A stretch of 64,000 nt of DNA from Canna indica (GCA_034359265.1 CP136890.1:81741501-81805500), one strand, 5' to 3'; positions 10,890 through 21,879 are shown, counted from the stretch's first letter. The notes: generated by a model from the letters alone, not told the origin. Numbers and translations: made by a program.

Positions 10890-12321
10890 TATGAATATAG
10901 AGAGGGGGGGTGAATAGTGTGTTAATCTATTAATTTGCCTAACTTCGATTTTAACCGTTTCTTGATTGGTTAGGCTAAGCACGATATTTTTAGCACGCGG
11001 AAGCAATAAATACAGAGCAATAAGCACAAGCAACTGACAATGCTAACACAAGTGTTTATAGTGGTTCGGCCAACTACCTACTCCACTACCTTAGCTCCAC
11101 ACCAAGGATTTCTAACCAACTACTTTATAGAACTTGTGTTTTCCTTTGAATACAACTGAGGACACAATTCTTACCTCTTTGAGAACTCCTCAAACCTATT
11201 CACCTATGCAAAACACAAATCTACAAAGTCTAACCCTAAGTGTTTCTCTAGCACACCTAGCAAGCTATTACAGATGGAAACAAGTTTAAAATAAATCTTC
11301 AAATACAAGAAAAAGAGCTAAGAATTGAAAGAAGGACCAATGCTCTTTTTCCCAAGCCTTCAACTCGGCCAGTAGATGAACTTGAATCGCAGTAGAGTTG
11401 AGGAACAGAACTGGTGCTTGAGACGGATGTTGACGGAAGAACAGGGCGCAATAATTAATTCTTTTTGAAGGCTCAAATCACTTCTAGAAAGCTTAATTAA
11501 ATCTATAAGAGTGATTAAAGGAGTTAGATGAGGAATATTTATAACCTCTCAAAGAAACGACAGCTCAACGAGCTAAAAACTAGCCGTTACAGCCGTTCGG
11601 ACGCTTGTGCGATCGATCGTCGGTCAATCGACCGATCGACCGCCAATGATCGCTCGCCTAAACACTCTGTTCGGTCAACCGACGGATCGACCGAATGAGT
11701 CACGAGACTTGCGATCCGTAATTCGGTCGACCGATGTGGTTAAGCCAGAGGCACGTAATCGCGATCTACAATCTGGTCGACCGATTGATCGACCGACGCA
11801 CACACTGCCAATTTTTGACCTCTGTTGGTCGATCGAAGTAGCCTTAGCCAATTTCTACACCATCTTCGATTGACTGACGGGTCAATCGATTGGCTACTGC
11901 CATTTTTTGGCAACATTCAATCGACCCACCGGTCGATCGAATTGGCTATTGCCAATGTTCAAACTCCATTCGGTCGACCGACCGGTTGATCGAACCTAGG
12001 CTGAACTTGATTTTTTCAGCCATCTTCTTGTGCGCTTCGTTTTCGGGTTTCGGCTTTCAACGAGCATCATCTTGGAGAGCTTTCCATGTGATATTTGGAC
12101 TTGTCCAATACGTCTTTGGTGCATACGTCGAACTTTGAGATATTCCACGACGAACCCGAGCGCGACGATCAATGTCCTTCTGATTTTCTAATTTCTTCTG
12201 ATATTTTCGATCGAGGACATCGAACGCTAACCGAAATGGAACCTAAAAGATTTTCTCAGTGAAAAATTAGTTCCATATTTGTTATCATCAAAATTGAGAT
12301 TAAGACCAAGGTAAGCCAACA
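10890..12321 (-). repeat. 5' LTR of the Sirevirus-like element
   Basis: It starts TGTTGGCTTACC on the minus strand at 12321 and shares the body of the other LTR. About 20 terminal bases next to the interior do not match (TGAATATAGAG in place of TGTTGG..CACACTAGAG). The adjacent TATTAGAGACC looks like a decayed initiator-tRNA-Met primer site. The exact inner boundary is therefore approximate. It contains an expanded GGTCGACC-type array at about 11600-11995. Confidence 0.75.
11600..11995. repeat. Array of GGTCGACC palindromes in the LTR
   Basis: Exact copies of the 8-bp palindrome GGTCGACC and many one- or two-base variants (GGTCAACC, GGTCGATC, GGTTGATC, GGTCAATC) are spread over 400 bases. 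They are often arranged head to head as CGGTCGACCGACCGG. The same array at 8700-8990 in the other LTR has more exact copies. Most variants differ by C to T or G to A at CpG. Confidence 0.8.
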
Positions 12322-12326
12322 GGTAT

Positions 12327-12879
12327 TATCTGCCATGAGCGGGGACTTGACATGATGGAGAGACGGTGGTAGAGCGGATAGGAACCTTGCAACAAGAAAT
12401 TCCTCTCTTTGTTTTCTTTGTATTGAAACATCAGCGGTGAAAGGATGATATTTAGTCAATTCATCTGCTTTTCCTTTCAAGGTGGCGTAGGACTCCTGAA
12501 TTGATGCACCATCCTCAAGTTTCATATTAAAGATATCAGAGTACAAGGTATAAACTATGGAGATATTTGCATCTTGAAAGTATATTTTTTTGAGGGAATC
12601 CCATATGCTCTTAGCAGTATCAAGAAAAATAACCGTTGAGGCAATCTGCGGCTCCAAACTATTGATCATCCATGAGAGAACCGTATAATCGTTTGCCTCC
12701 CAATCAGAATATTTTTCGTTATCGGCTGAGTCAGGAGGATCATCTTCAAGGTGTTTAATCTTCTTCTGAGAACCACAAAAAACACGAAAAACACGAGACC
12801 AGAGAATATAATTGGTACCATTAAGTTTGATAGAAGTACTCAGAGTTGCAGTTTTGGGATCCACCATAGAGTTTGACAT
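12327..12879 (-). pseudogene. Copia gag N-terminal part
   Basis: The minus-strand frame starts at 12879 (MSNSMVDPKTATLS). It carries the RE1-like Copia gag core: LNGTNYILWSRVF, then WEANDYTVLSWMINSLEP, AKSIWDSLKKIY and ATLKGKADELTKYHP. It runs to the LTR element insertion at 12326, and the next gag residues resume at 7970. The primer-binding site and LTR lie upstream at 13601 onward, so this is the true start of the polyprotein. Confidence 0.88.
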
Positions 12880-13600
12880 TCTTTAAAATAAAGCATTATC
12901 AAATGAAGCAATTGACAGAAAAAAAAAATTGTGTTGGAACCAAAAACCTAGAGTGTTGTAGAAACTCGGCTCAGAAATGGCTTGAAAATGGCTCAAAATC
13001 GGCTCAGCTTGACTGGAGTCGGCTAAGAGAGCCGGCTTGGAGCTGCCGGCTTGGAAAAAAAAATGGCGCCCGTCATAGAGGCGCCCAACAAAAGAGAGGG
13101 CACCTGTATCTACCTCGTCGATCGAGCCTTTCTCTGGTTCGAGAGGCGATCAGCGCCCTTTCTTGGCGCGACTGGTTCGAGGGAGGGGCTGCCGAGGCTT
13201 CTACGACGGCGGAGGACGAAGAAGGAAGCGCCCTTTCTTGGCGCGTCTAGTTCGAGGGGCTGGCGAGGTTTCTACACCGGCGGAGGATGAAGAAGGAAGA
13301 GAAGATCTCGCCGTTGAGATGACGAAGGCTGGGTTGTTCGCGTCTTCCCTCGTGGCTGCCTCTTCCGCGGCTCTCGCTGCTGCCAGCTTGGCCGACGGTC
13401 CGAGAGGAAGCGGCGGATGATGGAGAGGCGATGCTTGTTCGTCTTCGTGAGTGATGAAGAGAACACGCACGCGAGCGTCTGCGCCGAGCCGAGAAGACGC
13501 AGGGAGGAGCCGCATGGAAGGCACAGGAGAGACGCCGAACAGTAACGGCGCAGGAACAATAGAAAAATGAGGAAAAATATTGTGAAAAAATTCTAGGGTT
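12880..13600 (-). mobile_element. Copia 5' untranslated leader, GC-rich
   Basis: This segment lies between the primer-binding site and the gag start. The 13020-13560 part is GC-rich and gives open frames on both strands (for example 13201-13524 minus). They lack recognisable domains and two are built from the tandem duplication, so I do not call a gene. A captured host fragment cannot be excluded. Confidence 0.55.
13155..13310. repeat. Tandem duplication of about 75 bp in the Copia leader
   Basis: CGCCCTTTCTTGGCGCG followed by a TAGTTCGAGG / TGGTTCGAGG variant, a GGGGCTG(C/G)CGAGG(C/T)TTCTAC motif and CGGCGGAGGA occurs twice in a row with a few differences. Confidence 0.7.
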
Positions 13601-13612
13601 GCTCTGATACCA
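13601..13612 (-). other. Primer-binding site (initiator tRNA-Met) of the Copia element
   Basis: The minus strand reads TGGTATCAGAGC, complementary to the 3' end of plant initiator tRNA-Met. It immediately follows an LTR ending ..GCTTAACA. It fixes the element's orientation and the 5' LTR edge at 13613. Confidence 0.85.
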
Positions 13613-13713
13613 TGTTAAGCCCTAAAGCATATCTTTCATTAATAATAGAAAAGACATATATATAAGCCAGAGACACCATAGGCTAAGCCTAGGAACAATA
13701 TAAGCTAATCTAT
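13613..13713 (-). mobile_element. Copia 5' LTR fragment
   Basis: It starts TGTTAAGCCCTAAAGC on the plus strand, beside the primer site, and contains a run of AAGACATATATATAAGCC. Only about 100 bases remain before the unrelated LTR at 13714. No matching 3' LTR occurs left of 5724, so the element is truncated at both ends. Confidence 0.65.
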
Positions 13714-14617
13714 ACCGACGAGTCGACCGAACAGAGTGTTTAAGGCCGCGGTCGCTTGGGCGGTCGACCGACGATCGATCGGCATACGATCGAACGGCGG
13801 TAACAACTAGTTTTCAGCCCATTTTCCGCCCGTTGAGCTACCGTTTCTTTGAGAAGTTATAAATATCCCTCATCTAACTCCTTTAACTTTTCTTACAGAT
13901 TTTATTGAGCATTTTAAGAAGTGATTTAAGCCTTCAAAAAGATCGATTGCAGCACGCTCTGCTCTCTCGTGAACGTTCTTCTTCAAGCGCCAACTGCTCC
14001 TCAACTCTACTACGACTTAAGCTCATTTACTGGCAAGTTGAAGGCTTGGAAAAGAGCATTTAATCTTGATTTACTCTTTAAGCTCTTTTCATTGTAATTT
14101 TAATTATTATTTGAACACTGTTTTCTATTGGATTTGTGCTTGTGAAGACCTAGGATTGTTAGGTCTTAAAATTGGGTGGTTGCCCTTGTGTTTGAGACTT
14201 AATTCCACCGGTGTAAACATAGCTTACTAGGATTAGTTGAGGTATCCCTTAGAGTTGAGGTGGAAGAGAACTCTCGATAAGAAGGCGGAGACTTTCGGGT
14301 GTGGCCTTAGATTGAGAGTGAGTATCTTCATATCAAAGTCCTCTGTGTAAGGAAAACATCATTAATCTAGTAAACTTAGTTTGGAAATCCTAAGCGATGT
14401 GCTTAGGTAGTGGAGTAGGCATTGGGGCCGAACCACTATAAATAATTGTGTTAGCATTGTCAGCTGCCTGTGCTTATTGCTCTGTATTTATTGCTTCCGC
14501 GTGCTATAAATATCGTGCTTAGCCTAACTAATCAAGAAATGATTAAAATAGGATTTAGGCTAATTAATAGATTAACACACTATTCAACCCCCCTTTAGTG
14601 TGTCATTTCGTCCAACA
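13714..14617 (+). mobile_element. Truncated solo LTR of the Sirevirus-like family, opposite orientation
   Basis: It is homologous, in reverse orientation, to the LTRs at 7976-9309 and 10890-12321. Shared landmarks are the GGTCGACCGACGATCG array near 13760, the stretch around ATTGCTCTGTATTTATTGC and the terminus AGTGTGTCATTTCGTCCAACA (20 bases of it quoted across the boundary at 14597-14617). The start of the LTR is missing. No primer site follows the CCAACA end, so it is a truncated solo LTR rather than part of an element. Confidence 0.75.
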
Positions 14618-15706
14618 ACTAGATTGAGCAATATAAGGATGATGCAATCCATGCCTTATGCCCGATCCAGATATCACATGACAAAAGGACATAGTATCAT
14701 ACTGTGAGTTATGTTGCTCGGATCACCGACCTCACTTGACTTGGGTAGTCAGAATGTCTTGCTAAAGGTCGCTTGTGACTTGTGGGTTGCAAATGTGATT
14801 TAAACCTACTGCCAACGTCAAGTGAACCTATAGGGTCGCACACATAGGGCGAACCGAATTAGGCTTAGGGTTATGACTCATCGGATTGGATCCGCATGAA
14901 CATTAATCCGCAATTCTCTCTTGGTAATTTTGGGAATTAATTTTGAATTTAAAAAGGAGTTTTCACATTGGAATTAATTATTCCGAATTTTAAATACGAT
15001 TTAAAGTTAAAATTATGTTGATTACAATTTAGACAATGTGTTTTTGATAATCGTTATTAAAGGATACATTATCTCCGGCATCATGAATTTAGGAAATTCA
15101 TCATTGATAATTGTTATTAAGGATATATTTTATTCGGGCATTAAAATCGTTTTAAGATTTCAAATATGGCTTTGAATTAATCAACGGGTGAGAAGACTCG
15201 ATCAATATGATTGGTGTGTCTTTAAATACCCGCATATGGTTTAGATGGGTATGTGATAATCTCCTGGTGGTTGCCGACCTCTTCCTGAAAGGAAGTACGT
15301 CGAGCTCCCTTTGTGGCAGCCGACCTCCACCAAAGAGAGAGAGAGAGAGGAGAGTGCGAAAAGTGGTCTGTGCTCGTCCAGATCAAAAGGTGTTCCGATA
15401 GAGCCGAGCTAGCACTCGGGAATCGCCCAGTTCGTTGAGTTCGTCCATGTGCTTATCGTAGAGTGCGTTCGTCGCTTGACAGCACCTTGGATCCGGAGCA
15501 AGAGCATACATCCATGTGATCTTGGATTCATAGAGCAGAAGATGGAGTACGGTCTTCAAGGTATAATTCTTAACATAGTATCGATTCAACTGAGATGCAT
15601 GGATCCGATTGTGTAGAGGATTGGTTTCTTCTTCCACTGCGTGTAGTAAATTTTTGTTACTTACCCGGTCCTCCATGACCCAACATTGCAGATACCAAGC
15701 TGTTGC
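14618..15706. other. Repeat-like DNA without a recognised gene
   Basis: Sequence style (CCGATCCAGATATCACATGAC, CTCATCGGATTGGATCCG, alternating AT-rich zones) suggests retrotransposon LTR or leader, but no partner copy is present. A 97-codon minus-strand frame at 15383-15676 (containing ALYDKHMDELNELGDSRVLA) might be a gag-like relic; I do not recognise its family. A (GA)n tract is at 15331-15352. Confidence 0.45.
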
Positions 15707-16116
15707 GGGTGTCGAGATCTGGATGGTTCATATATGGAACATGCATATTGTTTTTAATTGACCGAGGTGGGTCAGGTTGACGTATCTTTGCTATGTCATT
15801 TTGCGACTTTTTGGCTTACGCTCTTGGCATGGAGGCTATGTGTTTGGCCGAGAGTTATTCCCGGAACCGCGTCAGCATCTCGACCTGGGCTGCTAACCAT
15901 CGGTTCTCCGCCTGAAGATCCTTTATCGAACGTTGAGATTCTTCTAGTAAGAGGTTGGCTGGTGTCATAGCGTCACTCCTCACTGTTTCAGCGTCTCTAG
16001 GTAGCAGGGGGATGTCGCCGCTAGAGTGCTGCTTGTGTGCGGTGGCGTTCGTCTGACTCTTGGTACCAACCATTGTTGGACATGTAATATTTCTTGGCCC
16101 CACGGTGGGCGTCAAA
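15707..16116 (-). mobile_element. Ty3/gypsy (Tat-like) primer site and gag N-terminus
   Basis: On the minus strand, GACGCCCACCGTGGGGCC (16095-16113) is the primer-site region typical of Tat-lineage elements. It is followed by a gag start near 16070 (MVGTKSQTNATAHKQHSSGD) and a coiled-coil-like stretch, LLLEESQRSIKDLQAENRWL. The frame ends near 15855. The final 284 bases of this segment (15707-15990) recur at 16758-17042. Confidence 0.7.
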
Positions 16117-16562
16117 TGTTCTTGCCTGAAGTTGGAGCGATGTGGTCCGGCCTGGTGCGTCTCCTGATCAGGTGCAACTCCGGCGGGGGCTGGGGCCCTA
16201 CAAAAGACACTCTGGTGCTCAGGTCAGAATATGTTCGAGGTTGAGGTAATAGAAATTGGAATCTCCTATACTTGAGGCATGTCGTGTCTGCATATAATGC
16301 AAGATGAGGAGGATTGACGATGATGCCCCTCAGTAATCTCGTACGAATGTTGCTCAGAATGGATCGAGGCTGATTCCGGAGATGTCGGGCTCGTGAATGA
16401 CGAATTTCTCGTAATTAATGAGGATATAAGTATCCTTGTATGGCCAGGTGGAGCCCCGCCGCTAAGCCGTCTGGCTTGGTTTGACTTTTGAGTCTGGTTT
16501 CATGTGTGTGGGCGCTTCTGGGCCTAATCCATTCGGGCCCAAAGGTACTAGTCCAATCCACA
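16117..16562 (-). mobile_element. Tat-like LTR, 446 bp, between polypurine tract and primer site
   Basis: The minus strand starts TGTGGATTGGACTAGTACC and ends GGCAAGAACA, so it has TG..CA ends. A polypurine tract TCAGGGGG (16563-16570) directly precedes it and the primer-site motif directly follows. An LTR flanked this way lies between two internal regions, as in a tandem or recombined element. Confidence 0.65.
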
Positions 16563-17042
16563 CCCCCTGAGCTTGGTCGGAGTCGAGGACTTCGTGCTAA
16601 GCTCTAAGTAGTGCTGACTTCTGTTCTTGAGCTGGTAGGGAGACGTCGTCTGAATTTTAAAAGTGTACTAGCTTCTTGTTGGGTTGTTCTGGGTGTCGAG
16701 CTATTGTAGTTGCCAACCTGTCGCAGGCGCTAAGCGATTGTAGATGTCGAGCTTCTGCAGGGTGTCGAGATCTAGATGGTTCATGGAGGGCACATTCCTG
16801 TTGTTTTTAATCGACAGAGGTGGGTTAGGTCGGCGTATCTTTGTTAATTATGTCGTTTTGCGACTTTTCGGATTCCACTCTTGGCGTGGAGGCTACGTGT
16901 TCGGCCATGAGTTGTTCCTGGATCGCGCTAGCTCTCGACCTGGGCTGCTAACTGTCGGCTCTTCACCTGAAGGTCATTTATCAGCCATTGGGATTTTTTT
17001 GGTGAGAGGTTGGCTAGTACCGGAGCGTCACTCCTCACTGTT
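16563..17042 (-). mobile_element. Second, shrunken internal region of the Tat-like element
   Basis: Read on the minus strand it begins with a diverged copy (16758-17042) of the gag segment at 15707-15990, then passes within 190 bases to the polypurine tract. Almost the whole gag-pol region is therefore deleted. Direct neighbours TAGATGTCGAGCTTC and GGGTGTCGAGC form small repeats near 16690-16770. Confidence 0.6.
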
Positions 17043-17288
17043 TCATTGAGATGCAAGGAAGAATATATCATCAACCATAGAAGTAAGCTCCCACGGGGCA
17101 TCCATTCGCTTGTTCAATGTATCCACCAAAATCTCGGAATCGGTCTCCACTTGGAAACGCGGAAGAGAGTGTTCCACGGCAAAAAGAAGACAACTCTTAA
17201 TTGTCATAGCTCCCACGAGGCAACCAGGAAAGCATTTTTTGTCTTTTAAAAACATGAACCGAGGGTCCTTATATTTAGATTTGACCAA
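17043..17288 (-). pseudogene. RNase H fragment of a LINE
   Basis: The 81-codon frame includes CLVGAMTIKSCLLFAVEHSL followed by VETDSEILVDTLNKR and PWELTSMVDDIFFLA. This is the second half of the plant LINE-encoded RNase H-like domain (RVT_3), with the catalytic Asp of the VETDS motif intact. The first half and the rest of ORF2 are absent. The fragment joins the gypsy segment at 17042. Confidence 0.7.
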
Positions 17289-17843
17289 GTCAATCCAACT
17301 TCTTATCTATTCAATTAAATACCTCGCTAAGAGAATATTTGAAGGCCTCGTCTGGTTGATACAACTTCGTGCATGAAGTTATGCTTTCTAGGAAGTTGTA
17401 CAAAACATGCCTTATTTGATTAACACATCCCGTAAACGCAAAGAAAAGACAATCTTGTGGATGCAGTTGACTATTCCAAGTATTTAACTTATTGATAAAT
17501 TTGACTATTCGAAGTATTTAACTCATTGCTAATCCTAGTTATGAGTATTATGGATAAAGTTGTGCAGTTTCCAAAAACATAATTAAGTACTGAAAACAGA
17601 ATGTACAAAAGAAAAAAAATGTTTTCCATCATCTTGTGGATGCTTGGAAAGAGTACATGAGAATTCTGCTACAGAAAACATTTTAGAGACTTCCTCTAGT
17701 GATTTGAAAACATTAATCCTCCCAATTCTAATTATACAAACATCATGTAGAGAAACCTCTATTTGATGTAAGTTCATCAAATCTAAGAAGCTCTTGGATC
17801 ACGAATGACTGATTTAGGTGAGACTTGCGGTTGTGATTTTAAT
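17289..17843. other. 3' flank of the sulfate transporter gene
   Basis: No gene recognised. It probably includes the 3' untranslated region and terminator of the minus-strand SULTR gene; no distinct signal could be assigned. Confidence 0.5.
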
Positions 17844-20456
17844 TCATGCAGTCCCCTTGGTGAATGAAGAAGACAGTGAAAACACAGCCTCCCCAATTGT
17901 CAAGAACAGGGAATCCACTCCAAGAAAATTATCAATTTTATTTGCTCTCTGAAGCTTCTCCATCACTTCTCCCATTGGGTTCACAAATATAAGCTGCAAA
18001 GAGATCAGCAATGTATAATCAAACTGGAATTTATATTACATATATTCAATTAAAAAATGTTGAATTAAGTAATGAGTAATATATACCTGAAGACCATATT
18101 TTTCTGTGGTCTTCTTCAAGTCAATCAGAAACGAGATGCCACTTGTATCCACTGTAGGCACAGCTGAAATAATCCCCCAAAAAGTTAGTATTCATGATGA
18201 TGTTATAAAAACCTAACAATTAATTAATACATTAGCTTTGTACCTGATAAATCAAGGATCAGAAACTTAAGGCCTGTTTCTTTATCTTCCATAGTATTTT
18301 CTTCTTCAATCCACCTTGTTATCCTATAAACATAGTATTCATATGGGAGTAAGATTAATTAATTAACTATATTTTCTTCTTAAGATGTAGTAATTAGCAC
18401 AATTGTATACCTTTCTTTTAGATAAGTGGTGTTTGAGAAGTTGATAGGGGCTTCAATTGCAAGAATGAGAAACCCAGGGACTTTCTTAGCTTCCTTGTAC
18501 TGATGCAAGTCTCTGTAAATATTTGTCCCCATAATGTTACCTAAAGCAATCACCTTAGGCCTTGTGGTCTGCAGAAGGATCCTAAATATCGATAGCGCGA
18601 CCTACATTATTATTTGCAAAGTTATAAGAAAAAATAGCAAAAATAGTATGAAATTAAAACTGAATTTTTATTAGTAATTACCGCGATAGCGAGACCTTCT
18701 TGCACAGAGATGAAGATGACACCAAGGAATGAAGATAAGCACACAAGGAAGTCGACTTTATCCAACTTCCAAATGTGGAGTGCGGCAGGCACATCAATCA
18801 GGCCTATTACTGCTGCTATTATGATTGCACCAAGCACAACATTAGGAGTGTAGGCAAACAATGGCATGAGGAAGAGGAGTGTCACCATCACCGTCATCGC
18901 CATCACCACATTCGACATTGCAGTCTTGCAGCCCGCATTATGGTTCACCGCCGAGCGCGAAAAGGCTCCTGAATTGTCGTCATAAGGTTCGATCAATTGG
19001 GTGACTATTTTTTCCAAAAGCTTAAGCTGTTATATATATATTTGTAGTTAAGATACCTGTAGAAACATAGCAGGAAGTGCAAGAGCCCACAATGTTCATC
19101 AGTCCTATGGCCATCATTTCCTTGTTGCCGTCAACTTGGTAGCCTCTCAAGGAGGCAAAGGTTCTTCCACTTGCAATTCCTTCCTAAAGAGGGGCAAGTA
19201 ATTCATTTAATTGAGAGTGCATAATTAAGATTGAAGGAAATTCATTTGGTGTAGCCGTGTAGGTGAATTGAATTAATTGGCTTACAGTGAGAGAAATGAT
19301 TCCTGTAACAAGGCCTGTCTTCATTGTGGTGCCCAAGAAGGTGCTGTCAAAAAGTAATTTGTCCCATGATGGGCGATTCAAGCCACATTTCAATTTTCCA
19401 ATCTATAGAAGATATATATTAGATTAGTATGTATAGTGATCATTAGAGTTGAAACAATTAATTAATGAAGTGATATATATACTAACGATGCTGATTCCAT
19501 GATTCTGAGCTTTAAACAAGAAAACAACAAGAGTGGAGATGATGACGGATGCCAATGGAGCTCCAACTGAGACCCAGAAAAGCTTTGGCCTTCTCATACT
19601 CTGCATCAAATTCAAAGGTTACGAGGGTAATATCTAATGTGTTAGAAACTCATATGGTTACTTAATTACTATACATTTTTCAAAATCATTCTGAAATTTA
19701 TCAGTTATAATATAATACTATCTTAGATCAGTTATAAGTATAGCTGATGGTTCGAGTAATCAACAAAGGTAAGGGGTGTTGGTTAATTATATATTCTCTT
19801 CCATCCGGAAAACCTATCGAATATAATCGAAAGACTAAAATATATAAGCTAAACAATGATGGCGAATCTAGTAGTCCATGACGTCTTTTCCATACTACAA
19901 AATTCGATTCACATGTACATCATATATCATTTTAAATATATAACAAAAAATATGTTAAATATACGGAGGAGCTCCCATTGCTCCCCATTCTACTTTTAAA
20001 TAATGTCATACATATATTCTTCATGTACTGGAGACAAATTAAAGCAAGTTTGACAAAAGAGGTGAAATCTTACGACGTGTCTCGCCAGCAACAGGAATGC
20101 CAGAAAGCAGATCCCCATAACTACAGTCTGCCATGACCACTGCATCCAAACAAATTTATTATCTCTCTTGCAAGAAGAAGAAGAAGAAGAAGAGTTAGAA
20201 ATATGTATACCTCATTAGTATTATGGAATACGGAGCTCGTGACGGGAACCACTCCCATCTTCTTTGTGAAATGGACGATACCCAACAGGTTTCTCAGCTG
20301 CTGCAGTGAGACAATAATGGCAGCTCCAGCCATGAACCCCACCAGCGTAGCTTTCGACAGGAAGTCGATGATGAATCCCAACCTTTTACAATCAATTTAT
20401 TATTAATTCATGCACGTTTCTCAGCAAAAACCAGATAATCAATTCATTAATATATC

Positions 20457-20489
<33 letters not shown>

Positions 20490-21237
20490 GCCGAACCTTA
20501 ATATCCCAAGAGAAGCTTGGAAGAGCCCGGCGAAGAAGGTGGCGGTGAAGGCCAGCTGTAAGAAGAGGTAGGGGTCGGTGTTCGGGTTCACCACCTGCCT
20601 CAGCATTGACCCCATTATCAACGACGCGATCGACACCGGTCCGACCGCCAGATCCCTCGAGCTCCCCAGCACTGCGTACACCAGCGGCGGCACAAAGCTC
20701 GTATCTATATATATACATACATATATCATCATCATCATTTCAATATATAATATAATAATAAAATGCATGCATGCCTTCGTGAGAGATAGATCGACTTACA
20801 CAGCCCAATTATGGGAGGAAGATTTGCCAGCTTGGCGTAGCTGATTCCCTGGAAGATATTGATAGAGCACATCAATTCACATCAACTAATTAATTATAGT
20901 GATATGTTTATATAATTCATGTATTGAGTACTTGTGGGATGGCTAAGCTGGCAATGGTGAGGCCGGCGATGAGGTCGGACTTGAAGAGGGAGAGGCTGTA
21001 GTTGGGAGCCCAGACGAGAACGGGAAAGAGATACTGAAATGTAAGCAGCCATTTTCTCTTCGAAGGCTGCCCCTTGAACCGGCGAAACGGGTCGTCGGGG
21101 AAGAAGGTCTCCTTCAGCCTCACCTTGAGCTTGTCCAGCGTGGTCTGCAGCGGCGGCGGCTCCACCTTGTGCACCGCCTCCACCACCACCCCTATCTCCA
21201 TCTGCCCCTCCATGCGGTGATCTCGATCAGTGGGCAC
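17844..21237 (-). CDS. SULTR3;3: Group 3 sulfate transporter family protein (SULTR3;3-like), complete, 13 exons
   Basis: SLC26/SulP membrane anion (sulfate) symporter family; group 3 members act in plastid or internal transport. Exons (plus coordinates): 20932-21237, 20800-20848, 20497-20704, 20211-20382, 20074-20139, 19487-19600, 19286-19402, 19057-19183, 18682-18968, 18411-18601, 18244-18323, 18087-18163, 17844-17993. All junctions are GT..AG and stay in frame, giving 1944 coding bases and 647 residues (usual 630-660). Landmarks are LKETFFPDDPFRRFKGQP, the transport-domain segments GISYAKLANLPPIIGLYTS and SSRDLAVGPVSIASL, GFMAGAAIIVSLQQL, and GAFSRSAVNHNAG. A cytoplasmic STAS domain spans about 510-640 with VDTSG at 577-581. 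The 3;3 assignment rests on recalled resemblance of the N-terminus and STAS region. The start may instead be Met-9 (21213). No transposon interrupts it; intron 3 has a (TA)n run. Confidence 0.94.
20464..20489. repeat. (TA)n microsatellite in SULTR intron 3
   Basis: An uninterrupted TA run of about 13 units within the intron between 20497 and 20382, close to the donor site. Confidence 0.9.
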
Positions 21238-21879
21238 AAGTACCCTTCAGCTGATGACCTCTCTCTGTTAGGGTTGAAACGAGTCATGTGGCCTTCCTCT
21301 TGCATTTAAAAGGCTGGCCTGTTGCTTTCTCTATCTATCAGTCAGCTATAGAACAAAAAGTAGCATGGCCAAAAAGGGGGAGAAGGTGGCCGGTGGGGAG
21401 AGGGAGGAAAAGGAGAAAGGCCATAGCTAGTTGAAAATAAGAGGTAGGGATGGATGAATACAAAGTGAAGGGGACATGTACTATTCTTGAATCACGATCG
21501 ATGGATGGAAGACCCGAATTAAAGCTTAGGATTCTATATGGATATATATACAGTCAATATCATCAAATACTTAATTTCCTATGTCTTTATCCCCTTAATT
21601 AATTACCATTTTAATTAATTCCGAGCAAAATTAATTTGAAGGCAGTACGTTGAGATAATGATTTTTAACTTAAATGGGTTCATCAGTTCATGTATATATA
21701 AATAATATATACTTGGAGTTTTAGAATTGAAATCGAGTGTTTTACTTGGGCCTGAAATTAACCAACTTTGAGGTTTTCTTAGAACATAAGAATGATTCCT
21801 TGTTAAACTTGATATTAATCATAATATGATTTATATAGTTATTCTCGCTTGAAGTCTAGAGTGTTGTATGCCTTCGCAT
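21238..21879. promoter_or_regulatory. Upstream region of the SULTR gene
   Basis: 5' flank of the minus-strand gene. It includes purine-rich GGGGAGAGGGAGGAAAAGG near 21395-21415 and AT-rich stretches. No TATA box could be assigned with confidence and no other gene is seen. Confidence 0.4.

Larger units (their letters stand above)
7971..12326 (-). mobile_element. Sirevirus-like LTR retrotransposon without coding region (LARD), inserted in Copia gag
   Basis: Two long related direct repeats (7976-9309 and about 10890-12321) bracket a 1.58-kb non-coding interior. The outer termini are TGTTGG (7976) and CCAACA (to 12321), an LTR-type 6-bp inverted end. A 5-bp duplication GGTAT flanks the unit (7971-7975, 12322-12326). 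On the minus strand, AAAAAGGGGGAGAT at 9310-9323 is a polypurine tract directly before the 3' LTR. More TCTCCCC-type boxes occur at 9386-9480, a pattern seen in Sireviruses. The primer site beside the 5' LTR is degenerate. No gag or pol frame exists, so the element must have moved with proteins supplied in trans. Confidence 0.85.

Noticed and set aside
13051..13559. GC-rich frames of 79-125 codons on both strands
   Set aside because: They overlap each other, are built partly from a 75-bp duplication, and lie between a Copia primer site and gag start.
15758..16244. Plus-strand frames (70-72 codons) opposite the gypsy gag
   Set aside because: The minus strand has the primer site and gag start; the plus frames are shadows and one is simply the reverse of the repeated gag segment.
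20464..20718. Alternative minus-strand frame across SULTR exon 3
   Set aside because: Frame +1 of the real exon, which is fixed by splice sites and by strong family similarity.
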